Shown: positions 46,014-56,800 of the stretch, piece after piece
Layout: each line of letters opens with the position of its first letter
Position numbering within the stretch: position 1 is the first letter of the stretch
Origin: CAWBBA01 sp963741625
GTDB lineage: Bacteria; Desulfobacterota; Desulfomonilia; Desulfomonilales; Desulfomonilaceae
Direction of reading: 5' to 3'
Length of the DNA: 64,000 nucleotides
Assembly: GCA_963741625.1 (NCBI GenBank)
Contig: CAVUIT010000012.1
Location: forward strand, 992,001 to 1,056,000
The notes under the pieces: generated by a model
Seen by the model: the letters and a program-made list of their open reading frames with translations, nothing else
What the model was told of the DNA's origin: nothing
Database searches by the model: none
Program-made: the position numbers and the translations under genes

Positions 46014-47763
46014 TCAATGCATCTTTATTACGCGAATCCCATCTTTTTCGTAAATCGGCGGGAAAGCCCTCCTGTCAAGGACTGCAAAATGGGATCGGGA
46101 ATTTACGAGGTCCTTAATGTACGCGTCAAACGGCTCAAAGTGGATTTGCGTTTTCTTCAGGAGGTCCGGTGAAAAGTCTTTGTCCCTTACAATCAGGTAA
46201 TCAATACCGTTCTTACGGCAGAATTCACGAACCTCTGCGGCATCTTCAGCGTAGTAGGCTCGGAAGAAATCGAAGGTCCTTTTCTTGATGACCTCCCAGT
46301 ACCGGGTGTACCAAGTGTGGGAAAGCTCGTACGTGACGAACGCCTTGCGGCGGCCAAAGGTGAGCACATTATCCATCAGCTCGGGTGGACCGGCCATAAG
46401 ACTTGTCTTGGGAGTTGACTGGACGAATCTGTACAAGGCTGCGTCCGAGGAGTAGTCATATATGCCCACGCGATACAGTGCAAGAGCCGCAAGGATGACT
46501 AGAAGCGTGCTTGCCACGGGGAACGCGATGGACCTCGGCACGAGCAGCACCAACGGCCACTCTAATGCACACGCCTATTGCTACGCAGTAAAATACGTTG
46601 ATCGAAAATTCTATGTAGCGGCTCGGCACGAACAATTTAAAGATGAACACACAGGCCGCCAGATAGAGAAGCAAGGAAGCGGCAAAGAGATAGCCGAAAA
46701 CTCGGAATCCCGACCAGAGATCCAAGTTCCATTTGCCACGAATCAGAGAAAAAACAATTACCCCGATCCCAAGGCATGCCAATATCCATGCCGGCAACGG
46801 ACCCCACGTTGTGAAGGGCAAGTTAAATATCCACGGACGGATCAATTCATAGAACATGGGTGGGATTGGCATAATCTCGTAGCGGCCGGCCGCCGTGTAT
46901 TCTATCTTGCCCACCATGTCCGCCCATGTGACGAGCGCTCCGAATTCAGAAGGGCTGTAAAGCGCATATTTCAACAAAACCAGCACACAACCGGCAATCA
47001 CCATAATGCTGCTGGCCAAAATGGTCATGGGCTTCATTGATGATGCCCGAAGTTCGCGCATGATACTGGAGAAATAACCAGCCTCATCCTCTTTCGCAAT
47101 CGTCCCCTGATTCGGGACATCCGACGTGGGGGAACGGCCGGTCGAAAGACTGCGTCCCCCAAACCGAGGCAGAACGATCCTTCCAATGTTGTAGGCCAGA
47201 AACATCCCGTGAGTGACTACACAGAGCAGGAAAATATAAGGATTGAGCAATGACTGAAGGAATATGACGGCTCCCGCGGCGACCAGGCTGCCCCGGCCCA
47301 GGAAAAAAAGATATGCCGCGAGCAGGGGAAAGCCGAAGCTTTGGGATAGCCCCCCTGAAATCTTGTCCATGAAGCCGCCCATGAAGCAAAAGGTGCAGCC
47401 GATGAATATCGGGGTAAGGTCATCGCGAAATTGAAGTCCCATTCCAAAGAGAAAACCAGCCGTAATAACAAAAAGAAGGCCGGCGAGAATCTTGGTAAAC
47501 TGAACAGGATTGATGACGGGGGCAACAGCCGCATAAATCGCCTGAACACCCCAGGGCACATAATTCTTGGCGTATTCGGTCAAGAGATCATTCTGATACA
47601 GTTCCGGGTCAACCCACTGCTGCATCCAGAAAATCTGCTGACGGACATCGTCGTTAATGACGTACGGGTTTGTCAGCGCAGGCCAGTGAGCAAACACATA
47701 TACGGCTAAGGCTGCAACCAGCACGTAGAGCAGATGAATAGTGCGGCTGAATCGTGTGGGCAT
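46014..47763 (-). CDS. Polytopic membrane protein of a surface glycan cluster (one frame break)
   Basis: About 583 residues from ATG 47763. Ten or more hydrophobic helices follow an early periplasmic loop (HWPALTNPYVINDDVRQQ, QWVDPELYQNDLL), reminiscent of GT-C-fold membrane glycosyltransferases or related unknown-function proteins. The soluble C-terminal domain includes REFCRKNGIDYLIVRDKDF. One extra base near 46570 breaks the frame; after correction the helix continues VALEWPLVLLVPRSIAF. It is the last gene after two GT4 glycosyltransferases on the same strand, so a role in making or exporting a cell-surface sugar polymer is likely. Exact activity unknown. Confidence 0.7.
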
Positions 47764-47977
47764 TTGGTTGCAAAACCTATGAGTTTCTTGAAGAGCGGCC
47801 GGGGAGGCCCTTTTTGTTCGAGCTCCCCGGACCCCAATGACTGTTAGACTTAACGAGAATCCCGTCAGACACTCCTCAGGCGTAATCGTCACCCCGGCGA
47901 AAGCTCAGAATGATTCCGACGAGTGGGGGCACGTCTTGCATGCCGTGCCCCTACATCTATGGGGAAGGCGGTATAAG

Positions 47978-49082
47978 TCAACATCTTTTGCTTTGAGCGG
48001 CTTCATTTACTGCTTCGATGATCACTTGTTGAGTCTGTTCGATCATTCCTTCCATGGTGTGAAAGGCCAGGTACTCGCTCTCTACCCTTTCGGCCCATAG
48101 AATGCCTCACATCTTCGTCATGGAGAAGGCTCGTCAGGGCTTCGGCAAGAGCCATGGGATTCGCCGGCTCAACAACTATGCCGGTGTCTCCATCCTGAAT
48201 AAGCTCGGGAATGCCGCCGACCCGCGTTCCCACAACGGGGAGTTCGGTTGCCATGGCCTCCAGTATCACGTTGGGTGATGCTTCGCTAATTGACGTCATA
48301 GCAAACACCCACGCCCGGTGTAGAAGGGGCCTTATGTCGCGGCGTCCGGGCAACAAGCGCACGGCTGTTTCGAGTGAGTTGCGGCGGATAAAGTCTTCGA
48401 GCTTCGGTTTCAGACTCCCATTTCCGACAATGTCGAGTCGAGCGTTGGGGATTGTCTGTCGCGCAAGCCTGAAACCTTCAAGCAGCGTCAGAAGATCTTT
48501 TTCCGGTTCGAGTCTCCCCACGTAGAGCACTGTCGGCTCTTCGGCTTTGTCGCCATTTCCAGGACAGAAGAAATCGGCCGGAACAGCGTTCGGCACCACC
48601 TCAATCCGACTGGGGTCCACAGAGTGCAGCCGTACGATGACCCCTTTCAGGGCATGGGCATTGCACACGATTCGTGTGCTCAAGGGCCACAGTATTGACT
48701 CCCACTGCTTTTCCACAAGGCCCCGCCAGCTTGAGATAATTACCGGGACTCGTGCCATGGTTCCAAAGGGTCGTCCCCATATATTCGGTACCCCTGTTAG
48801 CGTGTAAAGGATGTCGGGCGGGTAACGCATCAGTCGCCACAAAAGATGCACGATGGCGCGGGGACCTACCCTCGGGGACAGCGAGAGGAAAACGATCTTT
48901 ACGTTGGCTTCTTCGGCCATGGGGAGCATGTCTTTGCCGCCCCTCAAAACCCACAACTCCGGCGAAAAGAGGCTCCGATCCAGGTGCTTGAGCAATTGGA
49001 CAGCATAGCGCTGAGTGCCGCCGAATTCGAGATCTTGAACCAAAAGCACCGTACGGAAAGGCGGTGTGAGTTTTCTCTTCAT
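47978..49082 (-). CDS. GT4-family glycosyltransferase (frame break near the C-terminus)
   Basis: Retaining glycosyltransferase of GT-B fold. The N-terminal domain starts VLLVQDLEFGGTQRYAVQLL, a typical acceptor-side glycine loop. The donor-binding domain has VLYVGRLEPEKDLLTLLEGF, LDIVGNGSLKPKLE, VFAMTSISEASPNVILEAMA (the EX7E motif) and VVGTRVGGIPELIQDG. The frame breaks near 48092; after correction the protein ends ESEYLAFHTMEGMIEQTQQ and stops at 47978. Start at ATG 49082 or GTG 49094. Sugar donor and acceptor unknown. Confidence 0.85.
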
Positions 49083-49217
49083 TCCTTGATCCACTACCTG
49101 AACTGCCTGGTCCGATCCTGCGACATGCCTACCTGAAGCGCCCTTCCCGAGGCAACTTATCTCTACACCAAAGCTTCGGCAATTTCGGCCTCAGATTCCA
49201 CTGAGCAAGCGCGGAAA

Positions 49218-50442
49218 CTAGTTTGTACTGCTGGGTCGCCGAATAAGCGTCTGGTAAAGTTTCAGAATTTTACCGGCATTCCGTTCTTGGTCGAATTCCC
49301 GGAGAACCAGGGATCGGCCTCGTTCTGCCATTTCCAGGGCCGACTTTCTGTCCCCGACCATCTTGATTATTGCATTGGCCAGGGCCACGGGGTTTTTCTC
49401 GGGGACAAGAAGCCCGGTGACACCGTCCTGAATGACCTCATGAATACCGCAGACATCAGTGGCCACGACGGGCAGGCGGTGCATCAGGGCCTCCATAATG
49501 ACGGTGGGGAGCCCGTCCCGCTCGCCGGTTGAATGAACTGCGCTGGACATTACAAAGACATCGGCTGAACAGAAGACCTCGGATACTCTATTGTAGGGGA
49601 TGAATCCTGGAAAGGATACCAGCTCCAGGAGCCCCAATTTCTTTGTGAGACGCTTGAAGAGGATCTTGCGAGGACCGTCCCCCGCGAGTGTGAGATGAAA
49701 GCTCAGTCCGGAATCTCTTAGAATCTTACAAGCATAGAGCAGCACGTCAAAAGCTTTAATTCTATCGAATCTGCCCAAGGCCAAGAGTTGGAAAGGCGGG
49801 GTCATCGGTACAGGGGCTTCCTCGTGTCGTTCCAACGGAATCCCGTTATAAATGCCGTAAATCTTGTTTGTATCTCCATTGGCCAACTCTTGCAGGTAAG
49901 GGATGTTGGTCATGTTGTCCGAGGTTACGAAGAGACTATCCCGAATCTTTTCTTTGAGGGCCCCATCAGGAGGGTAAATGTCTGATGCTCTCCCCGTAAA
50001 GCTGAAGGGGATACCCGTCAATTTAGAGGCCACCCACGCGGCCGTCGCCGGACCGTTGGCCCACGGTGCATGTATGTGCTCGATCCCTTCTTCCTCAAAA
50101 CGGCGAGCAAGACTGAACCCGCAGAAAAAAGACCATATATTCTCTCCTCCCACTTCCACGGACCTCCATCTCCGCACCGGGATCGGTCCGAAGGAGCCAA
50201 GCGACGGTTTTGGGGTCACGCTTCCACCAATAGATCAAGTCGCTGGGGGCATGCCTCAGGTATGGTATCCCCAGCCGTTCCACCTGTTTGGAAACACCCC
50301 ACATTTCCGGAGACAACTGCTTCTTCAATTCTCCGTATAGTGTAAAAACCTTAATGGGTAGCCCCATTTTCCAAAGGTTGACAACTTCTCTGAAGATGAA
50401 AGTCTCGGATGGTTTGGGAAACCATAGGAGGATGTATGCCAT
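49218..50442 (-). CDS. GT4-family glycosyltransferase (one frame break)
   Basis: About 407 residues from ATG 50442 (AYILLWFPKPSETFIFREV, a typical opening for EPS/colanic-type GT4 enzymes); the frame is open further upstream. An extra base near 50186 breaks it; after correction it continues RRWRSVEVGGENIWSFFCG, HIHAPWANGPATAAWVASK. The donor domain has LLALGRFDRIKAFDVLLYA, LTLAGDGPRKILFKRL and GERDGLPTVIMEALMHRLPV (EX7E), then VVATDVCGIHEVIQDGVTG. Upstream of the second GT4 gene in the same direction; both likely extend one surface glycan. Confidence 0.85.
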
Positions 50443-50791
50443 TCTCGGAAGGCTCAAGACGCACTCCTTCTCAGGAAATTCTCGCAAGCGCAACGCGTTT
50501 CTGTATGCATCCATTCTAGTACTATACCTGCGGTCGCACGACAACCCTTGAGTACCGTGAAGATTAGCCAGGTACAGCGGCAGAAGAAGCAGGGCTGACT
50601 GTAGCCGCCGGCAACTACGAATAGTCATGAATGAGGGTTCTGGATAACGCAAACCCGCGGAAACGTCGTGGAAGGCACCGAAAATTGACACAAATGAGTG
50701 ACTTCGGGCCGGCCCTTCTCAACCCGCTCCGTTCGTGGTATTGATGGCGTCTGCATTTTACAGTGATCGGCACACGTTTGAGAAATCTCTT

Positions 50792-51745
50792 ATGAAGCTG
50801 GCAGTCACCATCGATGTTGAGGAAGAAGGGCTGTTTCTAGGAAAGTACGATTCCGGGGATGTGCCGGTGAGCAATGTCCCGGAGCTTGGTAAGCTGGACC
50901 CTCTTTTCCGCCAATGGGGAATACGGCCCACTTTGCTCGTTACCTATCCGGTGATTCGCCACGAACCGCATCAAGATTTGCTCCTTCGTCTCAGAGAAAA
51001 GTGGTCGGCTGAAATTGGAGCGCATCTGCACCACTGGAACACGCCTCCGTTGGAGTCCTTGCCGTTCCCGCAGCCCGTGCCGTCGGAGCTGATGCCTGAA
51101 AGGCTCCTCCAAGCCAAGATGGAGAACCTCCTGGAGGCCTTCAAGCCGATGGGCATCGCCCCGGCTTCATTCCGAATGGGACGCTTCAACATGGGACCCA
51201 AGATGTTTTCAATACTGCAAAGGACGGGAATTCGGGTCGACAGCAGTATAGCCCCGACGCAGAGTTATTACGGTGGGCCGGATCATCGCTATGCGCCGTG
51301 GGATCCTTACTTTCCCGACCCAAGCGACCTGTGCGGGCCTGGCACTTCCCGAATATTGGAGGCTCCCATAACTATAGTGCCACTCGCTCCTCGCCTCGGC
51401 CTGTTCCTCGACCGGCTCAGAAAGAAAACCGCTGTCCCGGAAAAGTGGGTCTCGCGGATACCTCTGCACCTCGGAGCACTGCCCGCTCAACCAATGTGGA
51501 TGGGGCTGAGAAGACTGCAAGCTGCCGTGTTGTTGCACCGGAAACGAGGTGGGGAGGTGCTGACAATGTTTTTTCATTCGTCCGAACTTATGCCCGGCGG
51601 CTGTCCGCAGCACCAGACCGCGGGAGATGTGGAGCGCTTTCTGAACAAGCTGAGCAGGTTTTTCTCCTGGCTTTATACCGAAGTCTCGCCAGAATCGCTG
51701 ACCTTGTCCCAGCTCGGGGACATATACCGCCGAAATGATGCGTAA
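50792..51745 (+). CDS. Polysaccharide deacetylase-like (NodB-fold) protein
   Basis: 317 residues from ATG 50792. VTIDVEEEG gives the catalytic Asp-x-Glu at the first strand. IGAHLHHWNTPP supplies the His-x-x-x-His-like metal motif region, FRMGRFNMG the Arg motif, RVDSSIAP the later Asp, and TMFFHSSELMPGG the C-terminal His. This places it with WalW/PIG-like carbohydrate deacetylases. It is divergent from the two GT4 genes, which suggests N- or O-deacetylation of the same surface glycan. Confidence 0.82.
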   Translation: MKLAVTIDVEEEGLFLGKYDSGDVPVSNVPELGKLDPLFRQWGIRPTLLVTYPVIRHEPHQDLLLRLREKWSAEIGAHLHHWNTPPLESLPFPQPVPSELMPERLLQAKMENLLEAFKPMGIAPASFRMGRFNMGPKMFSILQRTGIRVDSSIAPTQSYYGGPDHRYAPWDPYFPDPSDLCGPGTSRILEAPITIVPLAPRLGLFLDRLRKKTAVPEKWVSRIPLHLGALPAQPMWMGLRRLQAAVLLHRKRGGEVLTMFFHSSELMPGGCPQHQTAGDVERFLNKLSRFFSWLYTEVSPESLTLSQLGDIYRRNDA

Positions 51746-52056
51746 TCCTACCATTCAAGCCATTCTTGATGAATGTTAACATGCTGAATGCATTGCATAA
51801 TCATAGGCATTAGCAAACAATTCTTGGCATTTGATATCTATTGACAATGTTTTGATACAGTTATATGTTTCGTTGCGGGCGGAAAAGTCCCGTCCTGAAT
51901 GTCGCGGACGAACACGTTGGAAGCCGGTTCAGAAAAGGCAGTAGAAACTCTGAGTCCATTGTGTCGGTTCAAGGTCCGTGGATCCCATGATCTCTCAAAT
52001 GCCTCTCCATTTGGCCAGGGGCACGGCCGATTTCCGTATGGACCGGCGCACTTGTG
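51746..52056. other. Intergenic region before trmJ
   Basis: About 310 bases, A+T rich at 51775-51870. A possible promoter, TTGACA at 51841 with TATATG 15 bases later, is weak because of the short spacer. No gene seen. Confidence 0.35.
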
Positions 52057-52878
52057 ATGAAGCCGTCGAGAAAGGTACAGAGAGGATTCAGCGTACATCC
52101 TGATTGGGCAGATGCCTTGAAGAATGTGCGCATTGTCTTGGTCGGAACCACTCACGCAGGGAACATCGGGGCTGTTGCCCGTGCCATGAAAAACATGGGA
52201 TTGAGAAATCTTACATTGGTTTCTTCAACTCCAGCCGGCCCGGAAACCGAAGCTGCTCCTATGGCCTCCGGAGCCTACGACATCGTGGAGCAAGCTCAGC
52301 CCGCAACAGATCTGTTTGAAGCCCTGGCAGAGACCCTTATGGCAGTTGGCACGTCGGCAAGGCTCGGCGAGAAACGCATCAGTGCAGAGATGCCGGATCA
52401 GGTGATTCCACGGCTCATGGAGCGTGCCCGTACCGGACCGGTCGCTTGTGTTTTCGGCCGTGAATCGAGAGGGCTCACTAACGAAGAAATGAAGCTTTGC
52501 ACCGATCACATGATCATCCCCACAGACGCCGAATTTGCTTCAATGAACGTGGCCCAGGCGGCTGCCATTACCGCGTATGAAATATTCCAGGTCGCGTGCC
52601 GTCCCGTAGGGTTTCAGGCAAAAACACTTCGCCCTGCGTCGGTAAAGGTTCGCGAAGATATGTACGAACACATCGAGAGCGTTCTGCTCCAAGCCGGGTT
52701 CCTGGACCGATCCAACCCGCTGCGAATGATGCGCGACCTCAGGCGCATTCTCAACAGTGCTGAAATGGGGGACCGTGACGCCAAGATAATTCGAGGAATT
52801 TTCCGGAAGATCGACAACATGATGCGCATAGCCCGAGAAAAGGCCCGGCAGGGAGAGTCTTTGGAGGCCGATTCATGA
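52057..52878 (+). CDS. trmJ: tRNA (cytidine/uridine-2'-O-)-methyltransferase TrmJ-like
   Basis: SPOUT-family enzyme methylating the 2-prime hydroxyl of nucleotide 32 in tRNAs. Motif 1: IVLVGTTHAGNIGAVARAMKNMG. Motif 2: CVFGRESRGLTNEEM. Motif 3: FASMNVAQAAAITAYEIF. The C-terminal part is the helical TrmJ-specific extension (NPLRMMRDLRRILNSAEMG). 273 residues, close to E. coli TrmJ. Start at ATG 52057 or a later codon; the ribosome-binding site is unclear. Followed by lgt. Confidence 0.85.
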   Translation: MKPSRKVQRGFSVHPDWADALKNVRIVLVGTTHAGNIGAVARAMKNMGLRNLTLVSSTPAGPETEAAPMASGAYDIVEQAQPATDLFEALAETLMAVGTSARLGEKRISAEMPDQVIPRLMERARTGPVACVFGRESRGLTNEEMKLCTDHMIIPTDAEFASMNVAQAAAITAYEIFQVACRPVGFQAKTLRPASVKVREDMYEHIESVLLQAGFLDRSNPLRMMRDLRRILNSAEMGDRDAKIIRGIFRKIDNMMRIAREKARQGESLEADS

Positions 52879-52959
52879 CGCATTTCCGCCGGAGTGCTAC
52901 CCTATGCCCTGCGCCATCTGGGCTCTTTTGCGGATTAGAATTGACGCAAAGGCTCGCGT

Positions 52960-53776
52960 ATGAACTTTTTTTCTTATCCGTTCATTGATCCGGTCCTAAT
53001 TCGCGTGGGCCCCTTGGAAGTGCGATGGTACGGGCTGATGTACTTGCTCGGGTTCGCATGCGCCTACCTGGTCATCAGGTCCGAGCTAAAACGTAAGCAT
53101 GGGCCGATCCCCGTTGAGTCGGCTGATGATCTGCTCTTTTATCTCATTGTGGGCATGTTGATCGGCGCCCGCCTCGGATATGCGATCTTTTACAACCTGG
53201 GGACTTACCTGGCCGCACCATGGGAGATCTTTTTTATATGGCACGGCGGCATGAGCTTTCATGGTGGGCTTGTGGGAATGGTGATTGCCGGAATCATCTT
53301 TTCCCGACGCCGGAATGCTCCTTTCATGGAACTTGCCGACATCGGTGCCCTCGCGGCCCCCATCGGATTGATGCTGGGCAGAATCGGAAATTTCATCAAT
53401 GGTGAGCTGTACGGGCGGATAACGACGGTCCCGTGGGGGATCGTTTTCCCCGGGGGCGGTGATTTGCCTCGCCATCCCTCCCAATTATACGAAGCATTCT
53501 TTGAAGGCCCCTTTCTTTTTGCTCTCCTGTGGTGGCTTCGAGTGCGGATCAAGCGCCCCGGAGAAGTTACTGGCCACTTTTCTTCTCGCATACGGCATTA
53601 TTCGTTTCGTTGTCGAGTTATTCCGTGAGCCTGATCCTCAGCTCGGGTTCATAGCCAAAGGGCTGACCATGGGACAGATTCTGTGCCTATTCATGATTGC
53701 AGCCGGAATCGGGCTCTTCATCTACATTCGTCGGGTTAATGCCGGAAAAACCACCGAATCGCCCGACGCGACTTGA
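52960..53776 (+). CDS. lgt: Prolipoprotein diacylglyceryl transferase (one frame break)
   Basis: Inner-membrane enzyme that attaches diacylglycerol to the Cys of lipoprotein precursors. Seven-helix protein with the family start (FFSYPFIDPVLIRVGPLEVR, WYGLMYLLGF), the HGGMSFHGGLVG catalytic His region, and the signature GRIGNFINGELYGR with essential Arg and Asn. One extra G near 53572 breaks the frame; removing it gives GEVTATFLLAYGIIRFVVEL and FREPDPQLG. The restored length is about 272 residues, normal. Lgt is essential in most Gram-negatives, so the break is probably an error. Confidence 0.95.
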
Positions 53777-53813
53777 GAAATCGGCTGCTCTCAGATCCAA
53801 GAGTGAAGGGAAG

Positions 53814-56800
53814 ATGATCGAACTACTCAAGAATCGAGTTCTGATTTCCGGAGCCGCTGCTGTCACGGTCCTCGCGGTTTTGTACGCCACCGACGGTTAC
53901 CTATCGAGTCTCTCGTTAGCCCAGGACAATGAGTTGGTTGTTTTCCAGGGAACCCGGGTTGAGGCGATGATGGCCGGTGGAAGTGCATCTGAGATCGCAA
54001 GTGAGACACCTGCTCCGACCCAGGACCAATCATCGAAAGCACCGGAACCCGCCTCCCCCGAAAAACCGTCGCAGGGCGCGCCTTCGCCGGAAGTGGCCCC
54101 TGCGCCTGCCCCCGAAGTTAAGACCGGTGAAACGGTTGAAAGCAAAGCTCCGGCTGCTGACAATCCAGAGGTGGTGGAGCGAAAGCAGCCCGAGGAGCCG
54201 AATCGTCCTGATGCATCAAAGCAAGCTGATCCGAGTAAGGTCGAAGATGTTCCGGGACTATTGAGGCAGGCGGGAGAATTGGCAAAGGCCGGAGAGCACG
54301 GCCCGGCCTTGGAAACCTATCAGATTGCCCTAAAAAAGGCATCGGCTGCCGGCGCTCAAAAGCATATGGCTGCGGCACTTGCCGGCGCCGCACGCATGTC
54401 TCATCAGCTCGGCCGTGACAGTGAAGCACTGGAATATGTTAATGGTTCCATCAATATTAACCTTGCGACAAAAAACGCACAGGCTCGAAGTCTCGATTAT
54501 CTTCTTGCCGGCCGAATCCTTATGGCGCAATCCGAATATGCACAAGCCCTGAAATCATTTGAGGAAGCCCTCAAGATCATCCCGACTTCCGAGGCTGGTG
54601 AAATACCGCAGCTCCTTGAGGACATGGCGGTTTCTTACCTTAGGCTTCACCGATACCCTGACGCCCTCAGCTCATACAACCGACTCCTGTCGATATATGC
54701 AAAAGCGGGGAACAATGCAGACCTGGCACGTATAAATGTGCTTATGGGAGAGATCCAGGTCTCGCGGTCCGACTATCGAGCGGCCAGGGCCAATTTCAAA
54801 AAGGCAGAGAGTATTTACCGGGACCTTACACGACGGAAGGATCTGGGGGAGACCCTGTTCAGGATAGCTTACCTGGATCAGACCAATGGCGACTTTAGCG
54901 CCGCTCGAAAGGCTGTGGAAGAAGGCCAATCTCTCATGGACTCGGACGGCGATGCGGCCGCCAGTGCGCTCCCCTTAGTAGTAAAAGGGATGGATGCTCA
55001 CAATGAGGGCAAGCTCATTCAAGCGGTCAAGAGTCTTACCGCGGCTCTGAACAGTTACGAGGGTGCAGGGGACCGCATTATGGCCGAGCGTGTGCGGCTC
55101 ATGCTCGCAAACCTCGAACGGGATCGTTCCCGATTTGAGTCAGCCCTTGAACTGGGCGGCAAAGCTCTCGAGCAGTTTCGGCAATTATCTGCGACCGGCG
55201 GAGAGGCCGCGGCCCTGCATCTCATCGGTGAGGTCTATTATCGGCAGGGATTCGTGCAGAAGGCCCTGGAGTATGGCCAGAATGCCCTTACGGCAGCCAA
55301 GAAGATAAATGACAGAAATCAGAGCGCTCTTTCGAGGATTCTTCTGGCAGAAATCTACACGGGAATGGGTGACGCAGAAGCTGCATCACGGCTGCTGAAG
55401 GAGGCTCTGGAAGACGCCAAGGCCGGTATAAATCGCCGTTCCAAAAGCCAGTTGCGCCTGGCGATCGCCAGGTTCCGCTTTTCCAGGGAAGCATCCGAAA
55501 AGGCTTTGCAGGACGCGACCCAGGCGCGCAAGGAATTTGAAGAGATAAATGATCGCCGAGGGGCAGCGGATTGCGATCACCTCATGGGCCTGGTTCATGA
55601 ACTGCGAGGAGAGCGAGAAAAATCCCTTAACTTGCTACAGCAAGCACTGACCGAGCACCGAGCCATGTGGGACCGCTTTGGCGAAGGGCGGGATCTGACG
55701 GCCCTCGGGGTCCACTTCAAAAGTTTGGGGGACCACGAAAAGGCTTTGGAGTATTTCAAGACTGCCCTGGACCTCCGTAAAGGAATGGGGGACCGCCGGG
55801 GCTACGCGGCGACTCTTGCCAATATGGGGAACCTCCTCAGGCACCGCAATCAAGTGAGTGAGGCCCTGCAGAGCCTGGAACAGGCCCTTGGTGTATATCG
55901 GGAGATGTCCGACAAAAAGGGTGAAGCAGACATCCTGACCAATCTGGGAAATGTGGATGCCGCAAGAGGCTCTCAGACCGCGGCGCTGGAGAAGTTCTCC
56001 AGTGCGCTCAAGTTGCACCGCGAGATCCAAGACAGTCGCGGCGTGGCCACTGATTTGGCCAGCATGGGAAAATTATACCTTGCCAGAGGAGATCTGCAAA
56101 ACGCCACCGAGACGCTGGAAGAAGCCGAAAAGGTTAACAAGCGGATCCGAAACCCCCGCGGCGATGTGGCGATTCTGGGAGAACTCGCTATGCTGCAGCG
56201 GGCAAAAGGGAATTTCCCACGGGCTCTGTCCTCGTTGAAGCACGCTTTGGATATGGCCCGGCAAATGGATGATGCGCAGTCAGTTTCCTCAATTCACTTG
56301 AAGATGGCGACCGTCCTCGAGGATTCTGGGGAGTATGCGAAGGCGCTGGCACTGCTTCGAGAGACCCTGGCCACCATGAAGCAGCAAGGAGATCGAAAGG
56401 GTGAACTCTGGGCCCTGGGCGGCATCGGTGTGATCCAGGTCAAAACCGAAGATTACGAAAATGCCCTGAACAGCCTCCACGAAGCCCTGAATCTCCGGTC
56501 GGAGCTCGCTGTCCCACCTTCCCAGTCTCGCGACCTCGAATTCTATCTGGGGGAGATCTACGAAGGCTTCCGCGATTTGGAGCGGGCACTGGAGTATTAC
56601 CACAGGGCCTTGTCCATGTCCCAGAGCCCTGGAAACGACAATGCGTTGGGCCGTATCTATGATCGCATCGGCAACATTTACTGCCAAATGGAAGAATACT
56701 CCAAGGCGAAGGAGTTTATTGAGGATGCGCTCAGGGTTCATACTGAGACCAACAATGTCGCAATGCAAAAGAGTGAGCTGATCCGATTGGGCGACATCCT